Both the position numbers and the translations under genes were made by a program. Of a stretch of 64,000 bases of DNA, positions 30,823 to 38,759 are shown piece by piece. A model generated the notes under the pieces. It made no database searches, had not been told where the DNA came from, and saw only the letters and a list, made by a program, of their open reading frames with translations. Source of the stretch: Paenibacillus sp. BIHB 4019 (GTDB lineage: Bacteria > Bacillota > Bacilli > Paenibacillales > Paenibacillaceae); the NCBI RefSeq assembly GCF_002741035.1, contig NZ_CP016808.1, forward strand, positions 62,001 to 126,000. Reading direction: 5' to 3'. The stretch's first letter is position 1, and each line of letters starts with the position of its first letter.

Positions 30823-31380
30823 CTAGTCCATATCCCGATAATTCGCCTCATCCGCAATGCTCTGAATATCATCCGAGCTGATGCTGATGTAGCGATAACC
30901 ATCGGCCTGCTGCCGGCGGAGCGCACGCTCCTTGAAGTAGCGCGGACTGCCTTCCCCTGCATCCTCATCGTACACGAGCAAAATGCCCTCGGTTTTGCGA
31001 AACAGCAGCTCATCCCTCGCCTGCAGCTGCCAAATACCGTCATAAGGCTTATCGCTGACCGACGCATAATAATCGACGCCCTTCAGCACCTGCTCATAAT
31101 ATTCCTTCTTGTCATCCTTCCACTTCTCTTCCGGATTGCTATACGCTGTAATAATAGAAAGCCTGAGCTGCGGGTATTGCGGCTTCAGCGCGATGACAGC
31201 TTCACACGCCCATAGATCAACGCCATATTGGCCCGGCGTAATGACCCATTGCAAGCCATCATCAATAAGCGGCAGCAGCTTATTCGTAATCGCCTGCTTA
31301 ATATAGGCAATGCCTTCATGCTTTTGATTAAAAATGTTCAGCTCATGCGCACGGTAGCCCGACACTAGCAAATTGTTCAT
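30823..31380 (-). CDS. ypsA: YpsA-like SLOG-domain protein (DUF1273/UPF0398)
   Basis: A 185-residue Rossmann-like protein with the family pattern V-S-G-Y-R-A-H-E-L-N-I-F, E-W/Q-V-I-T-P-G-Q-Y-G-V-D-L-W-A-C-E-A and the C-terminal L-L-V-Y-D-E-D-A-G-E-G-S-P-R-Y. The SLOG superfamily binds nucleotides or ADP-ribose derivatives; YpsA affects cell division in some Firmicutes. Its start codon overlaps the RNA ligase stop (ATGA, 4 bp), so the two are translationally coupled, which is an unusual partnership for ypsA. Confidence 0.88.
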   Translation of the reverse strand: MNNLLVSGYRAHELNIFNQKHEGIAYIKQAITNKLLPLIDDGLQWVITPGQYGVDLWACEAVIALKPQYPQLRLSIITAYSNPEEKWKDDKKEYYEQVLKGVDYYASVSDKPYDGIWQLQARDELLFRKTEGILLVYDEDAGEGSPRYFKERALRRQQADGYRYISISSDDIQSIADEANYRDMD

Positions 31381-32159
31381 GCCTTCGGCGCATTTCTAAA
31401 GGTTCGTTCGTAATCCTCGAACCGGATTTTACGAATCATTTTGCGATCAGCCGTTCGTGCAATGATTCCTTCTGACTTTCCGGCTGCATCCATTCCTACA
31501 CGCGTGACCGCAAAATCGCTAAGAAAGCGGCTCGTCTCCTCCAGCCCGACCGGAAACGCAGCTCCACCCAGCTCAGCCAGCAGCGGCGCAGCGTCGAGGC
31601 TCCATCGCTCGATAAATGCTGCTTTCTCCGCCTCTTTATAAAAAGGCTGGCCGCCATGATCGCGCCACTTGGCAATTTGGTCAATCGGCAGTTCCAGCAA
31701 ATGCTTAAGCTCCTCATGCGTCAGCGAAAACAGATCGAATACCCGGTAGCCTTGGCTGCCGCTGGACGTATAATTTTTGGCCGCCTTTGTTTTTCCGCCA
31801 TAGCTCTCCTGATATATAACCGTAAGTCCAAGCTTCCCATCCGCCAAGCTGGCCTGCATCCGCTCCGCAATCGGGGTTAGCAAGGCCGCCATATTGCCAT
31901 AAGGATTGCCAATTCGGTCCCCCTTGGCATACAGCAGCTCCTCTCGTGAGCCAATAACATAGTCCGTCCCGGCTTCATTATGAAGCAAAATCATGCGCGC
32001 ATTTTCCCCGTCTACTTTTTCATAAACATAAACGGGCTTATCCAAATCGAAGGCCTCGCCTTCGGTTAATGTGTCGTTTAAACGGCCGCGTTCCCCAAGC
32101 TGGTGATAGGTGAGGATACTCGGATATTTCGTTAAGGAATTCAGTTTTGTAAAATCCAT
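31377..32159 (-). CDS. RNA ligase family protein (Rnl2-like nucleotidyltransferase)
   Basis: A protein of 260 residues. The covalent nucleotidyltransferase motif I, K-x-D-G-E-N, is seen in Y-E-K-V-D-G-E-N-A-R near residue 48. Further motifs are the motif III-like G-Y-R-V-F-D-L-F, motif IV S-E-G-I-I-A-R and motif V I-R-K-I-R-F near residue 245. This matches PF09414-type ATP-dependent RNA ligases, which join 5'-phosphate to 3'-OH ends, unlike the RtcB enzymes nearby. There is no C-terminal extension. GCAGGAG lies before the ATG. It is the first gene of the ligase-ypsA-membrane protein set. Confidence 0.82.
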   Translation of the reverse strand: MDFTKLNSLTKYPSILTYHQLGERGRLNDTLTEGEAFDLDKPVYVYEKVDGENARMILLHNEAGTDYVIGSREELLYAKGDRIGNPYGNMAALLTPIAERMQASLADGKLGLTVIYQESYGGKTKAAKNYTSSGSQGYRVFDLFSLTHEELKHLLELPIDQIAKWRDHGGQPFYKEAEKAAFIERWSLDAAPLLAELGGAAFPVGLEETSRFLSDFAVTRVGMDAAGKSEGIIARTADRKMIRKIRFEDYERTFRNAPKA

Positions 32160-32275
32160 TATTCATCTCCTGCATCATAATAAGTCTGTTATCCCATCAT
32201 AATACCATCGTTTCCCGCTCTTGGTTAGTCCGAAGGCAAGTTTGGGTAAGTAAAGAATAAGCGAGAGGAGGGTAT

Positions 32276-32488
32276 ATGATGTCTATTCATAATGAAAGGC
32301 CGATCGATTTACCAGAGCCGAATCCAGACAAATCGCCGGAAATCATACCGCCGAACCCACCTGAGATTTTGCCCGAGCAGCCCGCGCCCGAAATTATTCC
32401 CAGCACTCCAGCGCCCGAGATCGAGCCTGTGCCGGCACCGAATGTCGAAACGGACTTCCCAACCGAAATGCCGCCTGACCACTTTTAA
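32276..32488 (+). CDS. Short proline/glutamate-rich protein
   Basis: A protein of 70 (or 69) residues; two adjacent ATGs at 32276 and 32279 follow AGGAGGG. The sequence is made almost wholly of P-E-I-I-P and P-A-P-E-I-like repeats (e.g. P-E-I-L-P-E-Q-P-A-P-E-I-I-P) with no hydrophobic core. It is acidic and probably disordered. The ribosome binding site and the downstream terminator support expression. I do not recognise it. Confidence 0.65.
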   Translation: MMSIHNERPIDLPEPNPDKSPEIIPPNPPEILPEQPAPEIIPSTPAPEIEPVPAPNVETDFPTEMPPDHF

Positions 32489-32501
32489 AATAGCGCAAAG
32501 C

Positions 32502-32545
32502 AAGGAGCGTTTGCCGACCTGCACAGCAGCGGCGAACGCTCCTTT
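32502..32545 (+). terminator. Terminator after the proline-rich gene
   Basis: A 15-bp GC-rich stem (32502-32516 with 32530-32544, one G-T pair) followed by a short T-run. Confidence 0.75.
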
Positions 32546-32636
32546 ACTTCGGTTAGCTATGTATTACTGTACCTTCCCCATTACCTTGCAACGCTTTGCG
32601 GGTACGCTCGCCTCCTGCCTGGTCGTTATGCGCCGC

Positions 32637-32675
32637 AAGAAGCCAGCCTCCACGAATTGTGAAGGCTGGCTTCTT
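32637..32675. terminator. Stem-loop downstream of csbD
   Basis: A 13-bp stem (32637-32649 with 32663-32675), probably ending the csbD transcript on the minus strand. The U-tract is weak on both sides. Confidence 0.6.
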
Positions 32676-32714
32676 GATGAACGATGCAGCTATAGCCAAG
32701 CTTGCACCCGCCAT

Positions 32715-32903
32715 CTACTTGCTGATTTTATTTTTGAGCTCGCCGATTTTTTCTTGGGCGATACCTTTGGCTTTATCCAGCTTGCCTTCTCCTTGCAGCG
32801 ATTCATTGTTCGTCGCTTTGCCGATCTGGTCTTTAATCTCGCCTTTTACTTGGTTGGCTTTGCCTTTTATTTTATCGCCTAAACCGTTATTTGAAGCTGT
32901 CAT
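32715..32903 (-). CDS. CsbD-family stress protein
   Basis: A protein of 62 residues starting MTASNNGLGDKIKGKANQVK, with the CsbD pattern G-K-A-N-Q-V-K-G-E-I-K-D-Q-I-G-K and L-Q-G-E-G-K-L-D-K-A-K-G. The ATG at 32903 lies 9 nt after GAGGAG; the frame extends upstream but has no better site. CsbD proteins are small, charged, helical and linked to general stress. A sigma-B-like promoter precedes it. Confidence 0.85.
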   Translation of the reverse strand: MTASNNGLGDKIKGKANQVKGEIKDQIGKATNNESLQGEGKLDKAKGIAQEKIGELKNKISK

Positions 32904-32934
32904 ATGATCATCTCCTCTTTGGTTATATGTCTCT

Positions 32935-32960
32935 TTACCTCTTAAAAGAGATGATGAAAC
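32935..32960 (-). promoter_or_regulatory. Possible sigma-B-type promoter of csbD
   Basis: On the minus strand GTTTCA (32955-32960), 14 bp, then AGGTAA (32935-32940), close to the sigma-B consensus GTTTAA-N12-14-GGGTAT. Whether this organism has sigma-B is not known from the window. Confidence 0.4.
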
Positions 32961-32992
32961 ATAGCGATGCAAACTATCGGTTTACAGCAAGC

Positions 32993-33577
32993 TTATTTCC
33001 CTCTCGTAATGGGATGCTCCAAATCGGCATGTCCCATTAAGCTTTCCAGTTGTTTTCCATCAACGAGCAAATCAATTGTTTTCACCTCTACGAATTGAAA
33101 TAGCGTCCATGTTAAAGCATCCAAAGCGAGTATTTCACTGCCAGATCCGAGACGCGCCGTGTCAGGCATATGAATGTCGAGCGTGAGCGCTCCGTTTTTA
33201 AAATGGACGGATTTCAGCTCGATCTCTTTCGACCAGAGCGGTATCAACTCGGCATTGTCGCTTTGCTGCAAAGCTTTAAAGGCTTCCGTATATTTTTCTA
33301 CAGGTGTGGCAAAAGAAATCTGCACACCCGCTTTATTCAGCTTTTCCCCCTGAGGGTCTGAGAAAAAAACTTCAATTGTCCGCTTCTTCACTTCCGCAGC
33401 AGATACCGGAGCCTCAGCCGTTTGCTGCGGCTCCACGACTGTGACCGCTGTGACCGTCTTGGATTGGGCAGCATCTAAAGTAACCTCTTGCGCCGAATGG
33501 GCCGATGACTTGTCCGCACAGCCGGCTGTCGTCATAACGATTAATAGGAGCGCCGCAATAGCAATCTTTGTGTTCAT
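32993..33577 (-). CDS. Lipoprotein with GerMN (sporulation/germination) domain
   Basis: A 194-residue lipoprotein with lipobox T-T-A-G-C (Cys20). After a Ser/Thr/Ala linker (22-65) comes a single GerMN domain: I-E-V-F-F-S-D-P-Q-G-E-K-L, L-I-P-L-W-S-K-E-I-E-L-K-S-V-H-F-K-N-G-A-L-T-L-D-I and T-L-F-Q-F-V-E-V-K-T-I-D-L-L-V-D-G-K. The family includes GerM and YlxY-like wall or spore proteins. AGGAGGTGG precedes the ATG. It lies 42 bp downstream of the amidase gene and is likely cotranscribed with it. Confidence 0.88.
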   Translation of the reverse strand: MNTKIAIAALLLIVMTTAGCADKSSAHSAQEVTLDAAQSKTVTAVTVVEPQQTAEAPVSAAEVKKRTIEVFFSDPQGEKLNKAGVQISFATPVEKYTEAFKALQQSDNAELIPLWSKEIELKSVHFKNGALTLDIHMPDTARLGSGSEILALDALTWTLFQFVEVKTIDLLVDGKQLESLMGHADLEHPITRGK

Positions 33578-33619
33578 TCAAACTCCACCTCCTTCAGGAA
33601 TTGAAAGAAACAAGCTGTA

Positions 33620-35110
33620 CTATTTAATACCCAAATATTCTTTAATTCCCTCAACGATGCCTTTTGCCATACGCATTTCCACCGTTTCATTCGTAATAAC
33701 CGCCAAATCCGATGCATTGCTCATAAAGCCTGTCTCTAGCAGAACCGCTGGCATCGTTGTCTCTCGTATGACGTGATAGTTGCCGTATTTCACTCCGCGA
33801 TCTCTAAGTCCAGTCGCTTCCACCAAATAGCGATGAATCGTCTTAGCTAATGGTATGCTCGAATCCCGCGCATAATACGTCTCTGTGCCTGAAGCTGTAG
33901 ATGTCGTGTAGCCGTTCGCATGCAGGGAGACGAATAAATCGGCATTCAGTGCATTTGCCAGCTTCGCACGATTCGAAAGGCTGAGTGTAGTATCATCCTT
34001 TCGCGTCATCACCACATTAATGGCAGGCACCTGCTTCAGCAGCTGCTCGACTTTCAAGGAAAGCGCCAGATTGATTATTTTTTCCTGCAGCCCTGTCAGC
34101 GCCACCTTGCCTGGTTCTACACCGCCGTGGCCCGGATCAATGACGACGATTTTTTTGCCGTCTGAACTGATTGGCGGCACAATCGGTGCACCGCCTACGT
34201 CGCCGTCCACATTAAGGTCTACGACATAAAGGCCAGAATCATCGCTGACAAGCTGATAGGAGGTCGCCTGTCTCAAATCCAAAACGATGCGAATAGCCGA
34301 CGGCTCGCGGGTAAACAAAGAATAACGCACCTTCGTAACATCTGAGCTGTCCGTAATGACAAGTTCGCCCATCTGGCTGCCATTCAAAGCTTGTCCATCG
34401 CCAAACGACGGTGCAAAAGCCGAATTTGGCAAATCGATGACGAGGCGATCAGGCGCCTTCATCGTGAAAATTTTCGGCCCTACTTTGCCGCTTGTCGTGA
34501 CGATAAGCCGGTTGTCATTAAAACTGATAGCGCTTACTGTTGACACGCCACTCGGGATAGCTCCATCAATAATGGTGCCTCCTGTTTCGGAAGGCGGCGG
34601 AGTAACCGGATCATTTCCAACCTCTTCGTCTATCACCTCTGGAATCGGGCTCGTTAAAGTGACCGTCTTCGTCGTATTGTTCCAGCCAACCTTGAGATTC
34701 ATCTGCTCGCCTACGAAGCGCAGCGGAACGAGCGTTGTTCCTTTTTTCATTACAGGAGGAGCATCGATATCGATGGCAGCCGTATTGACCTTTGCCGCTT
34801 TCTGGCCTACCGTCATTTCAATCAGCGTGCCTTCCTTACTAATTGTGACCGTCTGTGCCTGCTTATTCCAGAGCACGTCGTAGCCCAAGCTTTCCGATAC
34901 GATCCGAATCGGGATCATGACTTTTTTGTCAATGATTTCGGCTTTCGTATTTTCCGGCTGCACGAGCTCTGTTCCGTCCAAAATCACCTTCGTATCCACC
35001 GCTGCTGCAAAGCTATCGTTTGGGAACGCCACTAAAAGCATAAATAATACCATTAAAAACCCTAGCCTCTTCATCATATTCTCCTGCCATTGTGTCTTTT
35101 TTTGAATCAT
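33620..35110 (-). CDS. N-acetylmuramoyl-L-alanine amidase with CuAO-N and AMIN domains
   Basis: A protein of about 496 residues starting MIQKKTQWQENMMKRLG (GAGAGG 5 nt upstream); the frame extends further upstream without a site. Order: signal peptide (about 15-37), copper-amine-oxidase-N domain (about 40-145), linker, AMIN domain (about 190-290, R-L-V-I-D-L-P-N-S-A-F-A) and C-terminal Amidase_3 (about 315-496). The zinc ligands are visible in I-D-P-G-H-G-G, the glutamate in the E-following loop, S-L-H-A-N-G-Y and L-L-E-T-G-F-M-S-N. It cuts the bond between MurNAc and the stem peptide in the wall. Confidence 0.92.
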   Translation of the reverse strand: MIQKKTQWQENMMKRLGFLMVLFMLLVAFPNDSFAAAVDTKVILDGTELVQPENTKAEIIDKKVMIPIRIVSESLGYDVLWNKQAQTVTISKEGTLIEMTVGQKAAKVNTAAIDIDAPPVMKKGTTLVPLRFVGEQMNLKVGWNNTTKTVTLTSPIPEVIDEEVGNDPVTPPPSETGGTIIDGAIPSGVSTVSAISFNDNRLIVTTSGKVGPKIFTMKAPDRLVIDLPNSAFAPSFGDGQALNGSQMGELVITDSSDVTKVRYSLFTREPSAIRIVLDLRQATSYQLVSDDSGLYVVDLNVDGDVGGAPIVPPISSDGKKIVVIDPGHGGVEPGKVALTGLQEKIINLALSLKVEQLLKQVPAINVVMTRKDDTTLSLSNRAKLANALNADLFVSLHANGYTTSTASGTETYYARDSSIPLAKTIHRYLVEATGLRDRGVKYGNYHVIRETTMPAVLLETGFMSNASDLAVITNETVEMRMAKGIVEGIKEYLGIK

Positions 35111-35375
35111 TGCAACCTCTCTTCTCTGTACAATTTCAATTTTTTCCATAAAAGAATAGACGATATAGTTTGGTAAAAGTTGCAAGAGCCCTAACCAATT
35201 AGGAGAATAGATTTAATGGAGCCCCTAAGGTGCATTTCCACGGTTTAATTAACTCTAGTAAAGTATTTACTCAAAAAGCTAGACAGTGCGCCTCAGACTC
35301 CATGCGCTGGGCCTCTTCTTTTCCAAGCCATTGCCGCATAATCTAGGGTTAAAATAATACCCTGGGGGTGCTGTC

Positions 35376-37175
35376 ATGAACAGCCAACCGCTCTCAAGAA
35401 AAAAGCCTAATTTCCTTGTCATTCTCGTCGATGAGGAGCGATATCCTCCCTTTTATGAGAACGCGGAAATTAAGCAATGGAGCAGAGAAAATCTCGTAGC
35501 CCAGCAATTTCTCAGAAAATCGCACAGCATGGAATTTCACAGGCATTATATTGGAAGCGCAGCGTGCTGTCCGAGCCGGGCAACGTTGATGACCGGGCAA
35601 TATCCTTCTCTCCACGGGGTCAGCCAAACGACGGGAATTGCCAAGGAACCGTTTGACTCGGATATGTTTTGGCTGGGCAGCAATACGGTGCCTACGCTAG
35701 GGAATTATTTTCGCGAGGCAGGATATCAAACCTACTATAAGGGAAAATGGCATTTTTCCTACCAAGATATCATTATCCCTGGCACGCATCAAAGCGTCCT
35801 CAGCTATTCTCCCGAGAACGGTATGCCAGATCGAGCACGGGAGGAGCTGTATTTGCATGCCAATCGAATGGACGATTTCGGATTTTCCGGCTGGATTGGC
35901 CCAGAGCCTCACGGCAGAGACCCGCGCAACTCCGGCTCGTCTGCTGCTATAGGCCTGAGCGGCCGAGATATCGTCTATGCCTCCGAAGTGGTTTCCCTGA
36001 TTCAGGCTCTTGCCCATGAGAAAGAGCGAAATGATGCGGCAAAACCATGGCTCATTGTGTCATCATTTGTGAACCCGCATGATATTGTTTTATACGGCGC
36101 TCTCGCTGCACAGCTGCCTACCTTCAATTTTGACATCGGGCCAATGCCTCCGGTCGCGCCAGCGCCGACCCAAAATGAACCTTTAGATACGAAACCGCGC
36201 TGCCAAAAAAGCTACCAGCAAATCTATCCGCGCGCGCTGCAGCCTATTATTAATGAGCCTCATTACCGCAAGCTCTATTACCATTTGCAAAAACAAGCCG
36301 ATATGCAAATGCAGAAGGTGCTTGAAGCTCTCGTCCAAACGTCTGCCTATGACGATACGATTGTCATTTTCACTTCCGATCACGGGGATTTGCTTGGCTC
36401 CCACGGCCGCCTTCATCAAAAATTTTACTGCGCCTATGAAGAGATGCTCCATGTTCCTTTGATCATTCACAGCAAGCAGCTGTTTCCGAAGCCAGAGCCG
36501 CAGCTATTCAACACCCTTACCAGCCATGTTGATCTGCTTCCGACTATGCTTGGGCTGGCTCAGGCTAACGCAGGCGACATCCAAAGCCGCTTGCAAAAAA
36601 AATTCAGCGAGGTCCATCCCTTTGTCGGCCGTGACCTGTCCAGCTTTATTTTAGGGCATAACACATCCGAGCCCGTAGAATCACCGATTTATTTTATGAT
36701 CGACGACGATGTTACGCGGGGCCAGCATCAAGTTAATCCCATCGGAATACCATTTCCTTCCGTTGTTCAGCCCAATCATATTGAAACGGTAATTGCCCCT
36801 CTCTATAACGATAACAACAAACAATTATGGAAGTATTCCCGCTATTATGATAACGAGCAGTTTTGGAGCGAGCCGGGAACTAGAGACGTAACCTTTCAGC
36901 CGACCGCTTCGCATGCCGGGAGTGCAGCCTCCGGGTCACCCTCTGCCTCTAATATCTGCTATGTTGCAGCTATCAAAACCGTTCCTGTTGCTGAGGAATA
37001 CGAGCTGTATAATTTGACCGCTGACCCGCTTGAAACACGCAATCTCGCCCATCCTGCCTTCGCGACCGAGCAGACGAAACGCATCCAACAACAGATGGCA
37101 CAGCTGCTTGACGAACAACGACAGCAAAAAAGGATAAAGCCTTATCTTACTGGCTTATCGCCAGACGAATTATAA
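35376..37175 (+). CDS. Sulfatase (arylsulfatase/choline-sulfatase type)
   Basis: A 599-residue alkaline-phosphatase-superfamily enzyme without a signal peptide. The N-terminal metal site is F-L-V-I-L-V-D-E-E-R. The formylglycine motif C-C-P-S-R-A-T-L-M-T-G near residue 64 is the cysteine type (C-x-P-x-R). Further motifs are G-K-W-H-F and T-S-D-H-G-D-L-L-G-S-H-G-R near 330. Substrate is unknown; no formylglycine-generating enzyme is in the window. GGGGGTG precedes the ATG. Compared with typical sulfatases it has a long C-terminal part (about 150 residues) without a clear match. Confidence 0.9.
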   Translation: MNSQPLSRKKPNFLVILVDEERYPPFYENAEIKQWSRENLVAQQFLRKSHSMEFHRHYIGSAACCPSRATLMTGQYPSLHGVSQTTGIAKEPFDSDMFWLGSNTVPTLGNYFREAGYQTYYKGKWHFSYQDIIIPGTHQSVLSYSPENGMPDRAREELYLHANRMDDFGFSGWIGPEPHGRDPRNSGSSAAIGLSGRDIVYASEVVSLIQALAHEKERNDAAKPWLIVSSFVNPHDIVLYGALAAQLPTFNFDIGPMPPVAPAPTQNEPLDTKPRCQKSYQQIYPRALQPIINEPHYRKLYYHLQKQADMQMQKVLEALVQTSAYDDTIVIFTSDHGDLLGSHGRLHQKFYCAYEEMLHVPLIIHSKQLFPKPEPQLFNTLTSHVDLLPTMLGLAQANAGDIQSRLQKKFSEVHPFVGRDLSSFILGHNTSEPVESPIYFMIDDDVTRGQHQVNPIGIPFPSVVQPNHIETVIAPLYNDNNKQLWKYSRYYDNEQFWSEPGTRDVTFQPTASHAGSAASGSPSASNICYVAAIKTVPVAEEYELYNLTADPLETRNLAHPAFATEQTKRIQQQMAQLLDEQRQQKRIKPYLTGLSPDEL

Positions 37176-37211
37176 ACTCGGCAGCCTGAAATTCCTTTCA
37201 CTGCCGAACAT

Positions 37212-37252
37212 AAAAAGAGTATGGAGGCTATTAAAACCTTCATACTCTTTTT
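37212..37252. terminator. Bidirectional terminator between the sulfatase gene and the CRISPR array
   Basis: AAAAAGAGTATG (37212-37223) pairs with CATACTCTTTTT (37241-37252), plus AGG/CCT inside. On the minus strand it could also end CRISPR transcription. Confidence 0.8.
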
Positions 37253-37313
37253 GAATTGTTTGAAAAAGGCTGTCTGACGAGATGTTTAACCCTCAATACT
37301 ATGATTTTATGGA

Positions 37314-37953
37314 GTTTCAATCCACGCACTCCATACGGAGTGCGACGTATCAACACCTATAGATGATCCAACAGAAATGCAGTTTCAATCCACGCACTCC
37401 ATACGGAGTGCGACTATGAGTATGTAGCACGCGTCATTTATAATCAAAGTTTCAATCCACGCACTCCATACGGAGTGCGACGCTTCCGTTCAGCAGTAAT
37501 TGCCCTTTCTACAGCATGTTTCAATCCACGCACTCCATACGGAGTGCGACGCAATTTATGATGTAGATTACCTGAGAGCGAGGTGTTTCAATCCACGCAC
37601 TCCATACGGAGTGCGACTCGACATGGCTAATACGCGTCTCAATGCGGAAAGGGTTTCAATCCACGCACTCCGTACGGAGTGCGACGTTGGTTGCCGATTG
37701 CGCGAGCGTAGCCAGAGTAGTTTCAATCCACGCACTCCGTACGGAGTGCGACTTGTCCCGTATAGGGACGATTGTCGCAACTGTGTTTCAATCCACGCAC
37801 TCCGTACGGAGTGCGACGCTATGAGTCTTCAACTGCAAATTTTCCATTTTCAGTTTCAATCCACGCACTCCGTACGGAGTGCGACAAGTTAACTTTTTTC
37901 CGAGCCGGCATTGAGCTGCAGTTTCAATCCACGCACTCCGTACGGAGTGCGAC
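37314..37953 (-). CRISPR. Type I-C-like CRISPR array, 10 repeats and 9 spacers
   Basis: Ten 33-bp repeats start at 37314, 37382, 37449, 37518, 37585, 37653, 37720, 37785, 37853 and 37921; spacers are 32-36 bp and all different. On the plus strand each repeat begins GTTTCAATCC and ends GAGTGCGAC around a palindrome; on the minus strand it ends GTGGATTGAAAC, the type I-C form, so I assign transcription to the minus strand with the leader at the right. The five left repeats have CCATACGG and the five right ones CCGTACGG. No cas gene is found anywhere in the window. Confidence 0.97.
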
Positions 37954-38138
37954 AGCGAAATTACATACAATTGATCCCATCATGGCATCAATTCACGATC
38001 TTTTCAAGAAAAATAATGCTAAGCGTATATGATTAAAACATTGACTTTTTAGAGAGTCACTCAATTTCGACACTTATCGACATTTTCCGAGGTGCGAATC
38101 TCCTAGGGATTTCATGGGAGCTTCACATTCGCACCAAA
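37954..38138 (-). promoter_or_regulatory. Probable CRISPR leader with conserved-looking hairpin
   Basis: An AT-rich, gene-free stretch next to the newer end of the array. At 38091-38135 GGTGCGAAT pairs with ATTCGCACC, with a further CTCC/GGGAG pair inside. From memory, I-C leaders often carry a GGTGCGAA...TTCGCACC unit. It lies between the array and the end of kptA, which is transcribed toward it. Confidence 0.6.
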
Positions 38139-38180
38139 GGACGGCTATGATTTCCTCTGCTCAAATTGTAATTCTTGCAC

Positions 38181-38756
38181 CTAAGTTTTCGCCGTAACAA
38201 TCGGCAAATCATATATCCGGCAGCAGGCCGCCGGAATCTCCTCAGCCAGCCAGACCTCATTGCCAGCATAATAAAAAACAACCCCGAGCTCCGCGGCCAA
38301 CTGCGTATCCACTGCCAAAATCGCCAGCTTGCCCCTTCGGCTGCCTGCAAGGGCTGCAAAATCCAGCCCCTCCGACAGATGGCAATATTGGCGGCCCATC
38401 GCCTGAATGCCTTCGCGCAAAATAGCCGCTACCACCGCTTCATTCGTGCCATGATACAACACTTCCGGCGGCACCGCAGCCGGATAGCTCACCTTTTGCA
38501 CGCTATGCCCATAACGGGCGCGGATGCGCCCGTCTGCAAGCTCAAAGCGCTGCTTCGAGGAGCGCTCCACAACGTAGCGAATATGCGCTTCCGTTATGCT
38601 GCTCCAATCCGGCTGCCGATTAATGGCGGCCAGCAGCTCGTTAAGCAAGCAGGAGCCATCCGCTTCATCAAGTTCAATGCCGAACTTTTCGGGCGCATGC
38701 CGCAATATTTTGGTCATCATCTTGCTGAGGCTTTTTTCCCGTTTATCCGTTAACAT
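38181..38756 (-). CDS. kptA: RNA 2'-phosphotransferase (Tpt1/KptA)
   Basis: A protein of 191 residues, close to the family's usual length. Motifs are K-I-L-R-H-A-P near residue 16, R-A-R-Y-G-H-S near 83, V-L-Y-H-G-T near 99 and Y-C-H-L-S-E-G near 125, which together supply the arginine, histidine and NAD-binding residues. KptA removes an internal 2'-phosphate using NAD, a product of RNA healing by some ligase pathways. Its ATG is 3 bp after the rtcB1 stop, so it is translationally coupled to an RNA ligase gene. It is the last gene before the CRISPR leader. Confidence 0.93.
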   Translation of the reverse strand: MLTDKREKSLSKMMTKILRHAPEKFGIELDEADGSCLLNELLAAINRQPDWSSITEAHIRYVVERSSKQRFELADGRIRARYGHSVQKVSYPAAVPPEVLYHGTNEAVVAAILREGIQAMGRQYCHLSEGLDFAALAGSRRGKLAILAVDTQLAAELGVVFYYAGNEVWLAEEIPAACCRIYDLPIVTAKT

Positions 38757-38759
38757 CGC

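Noticed and set aside
37500..38032. Open frames of 60-130 codons across the CRISPR array on both strands
   Set aside because: They are made of the repeats themselves (recurring R-T-P-Y-G-V or H-S-V-R-S-A words) and have no ribosome binding sites.
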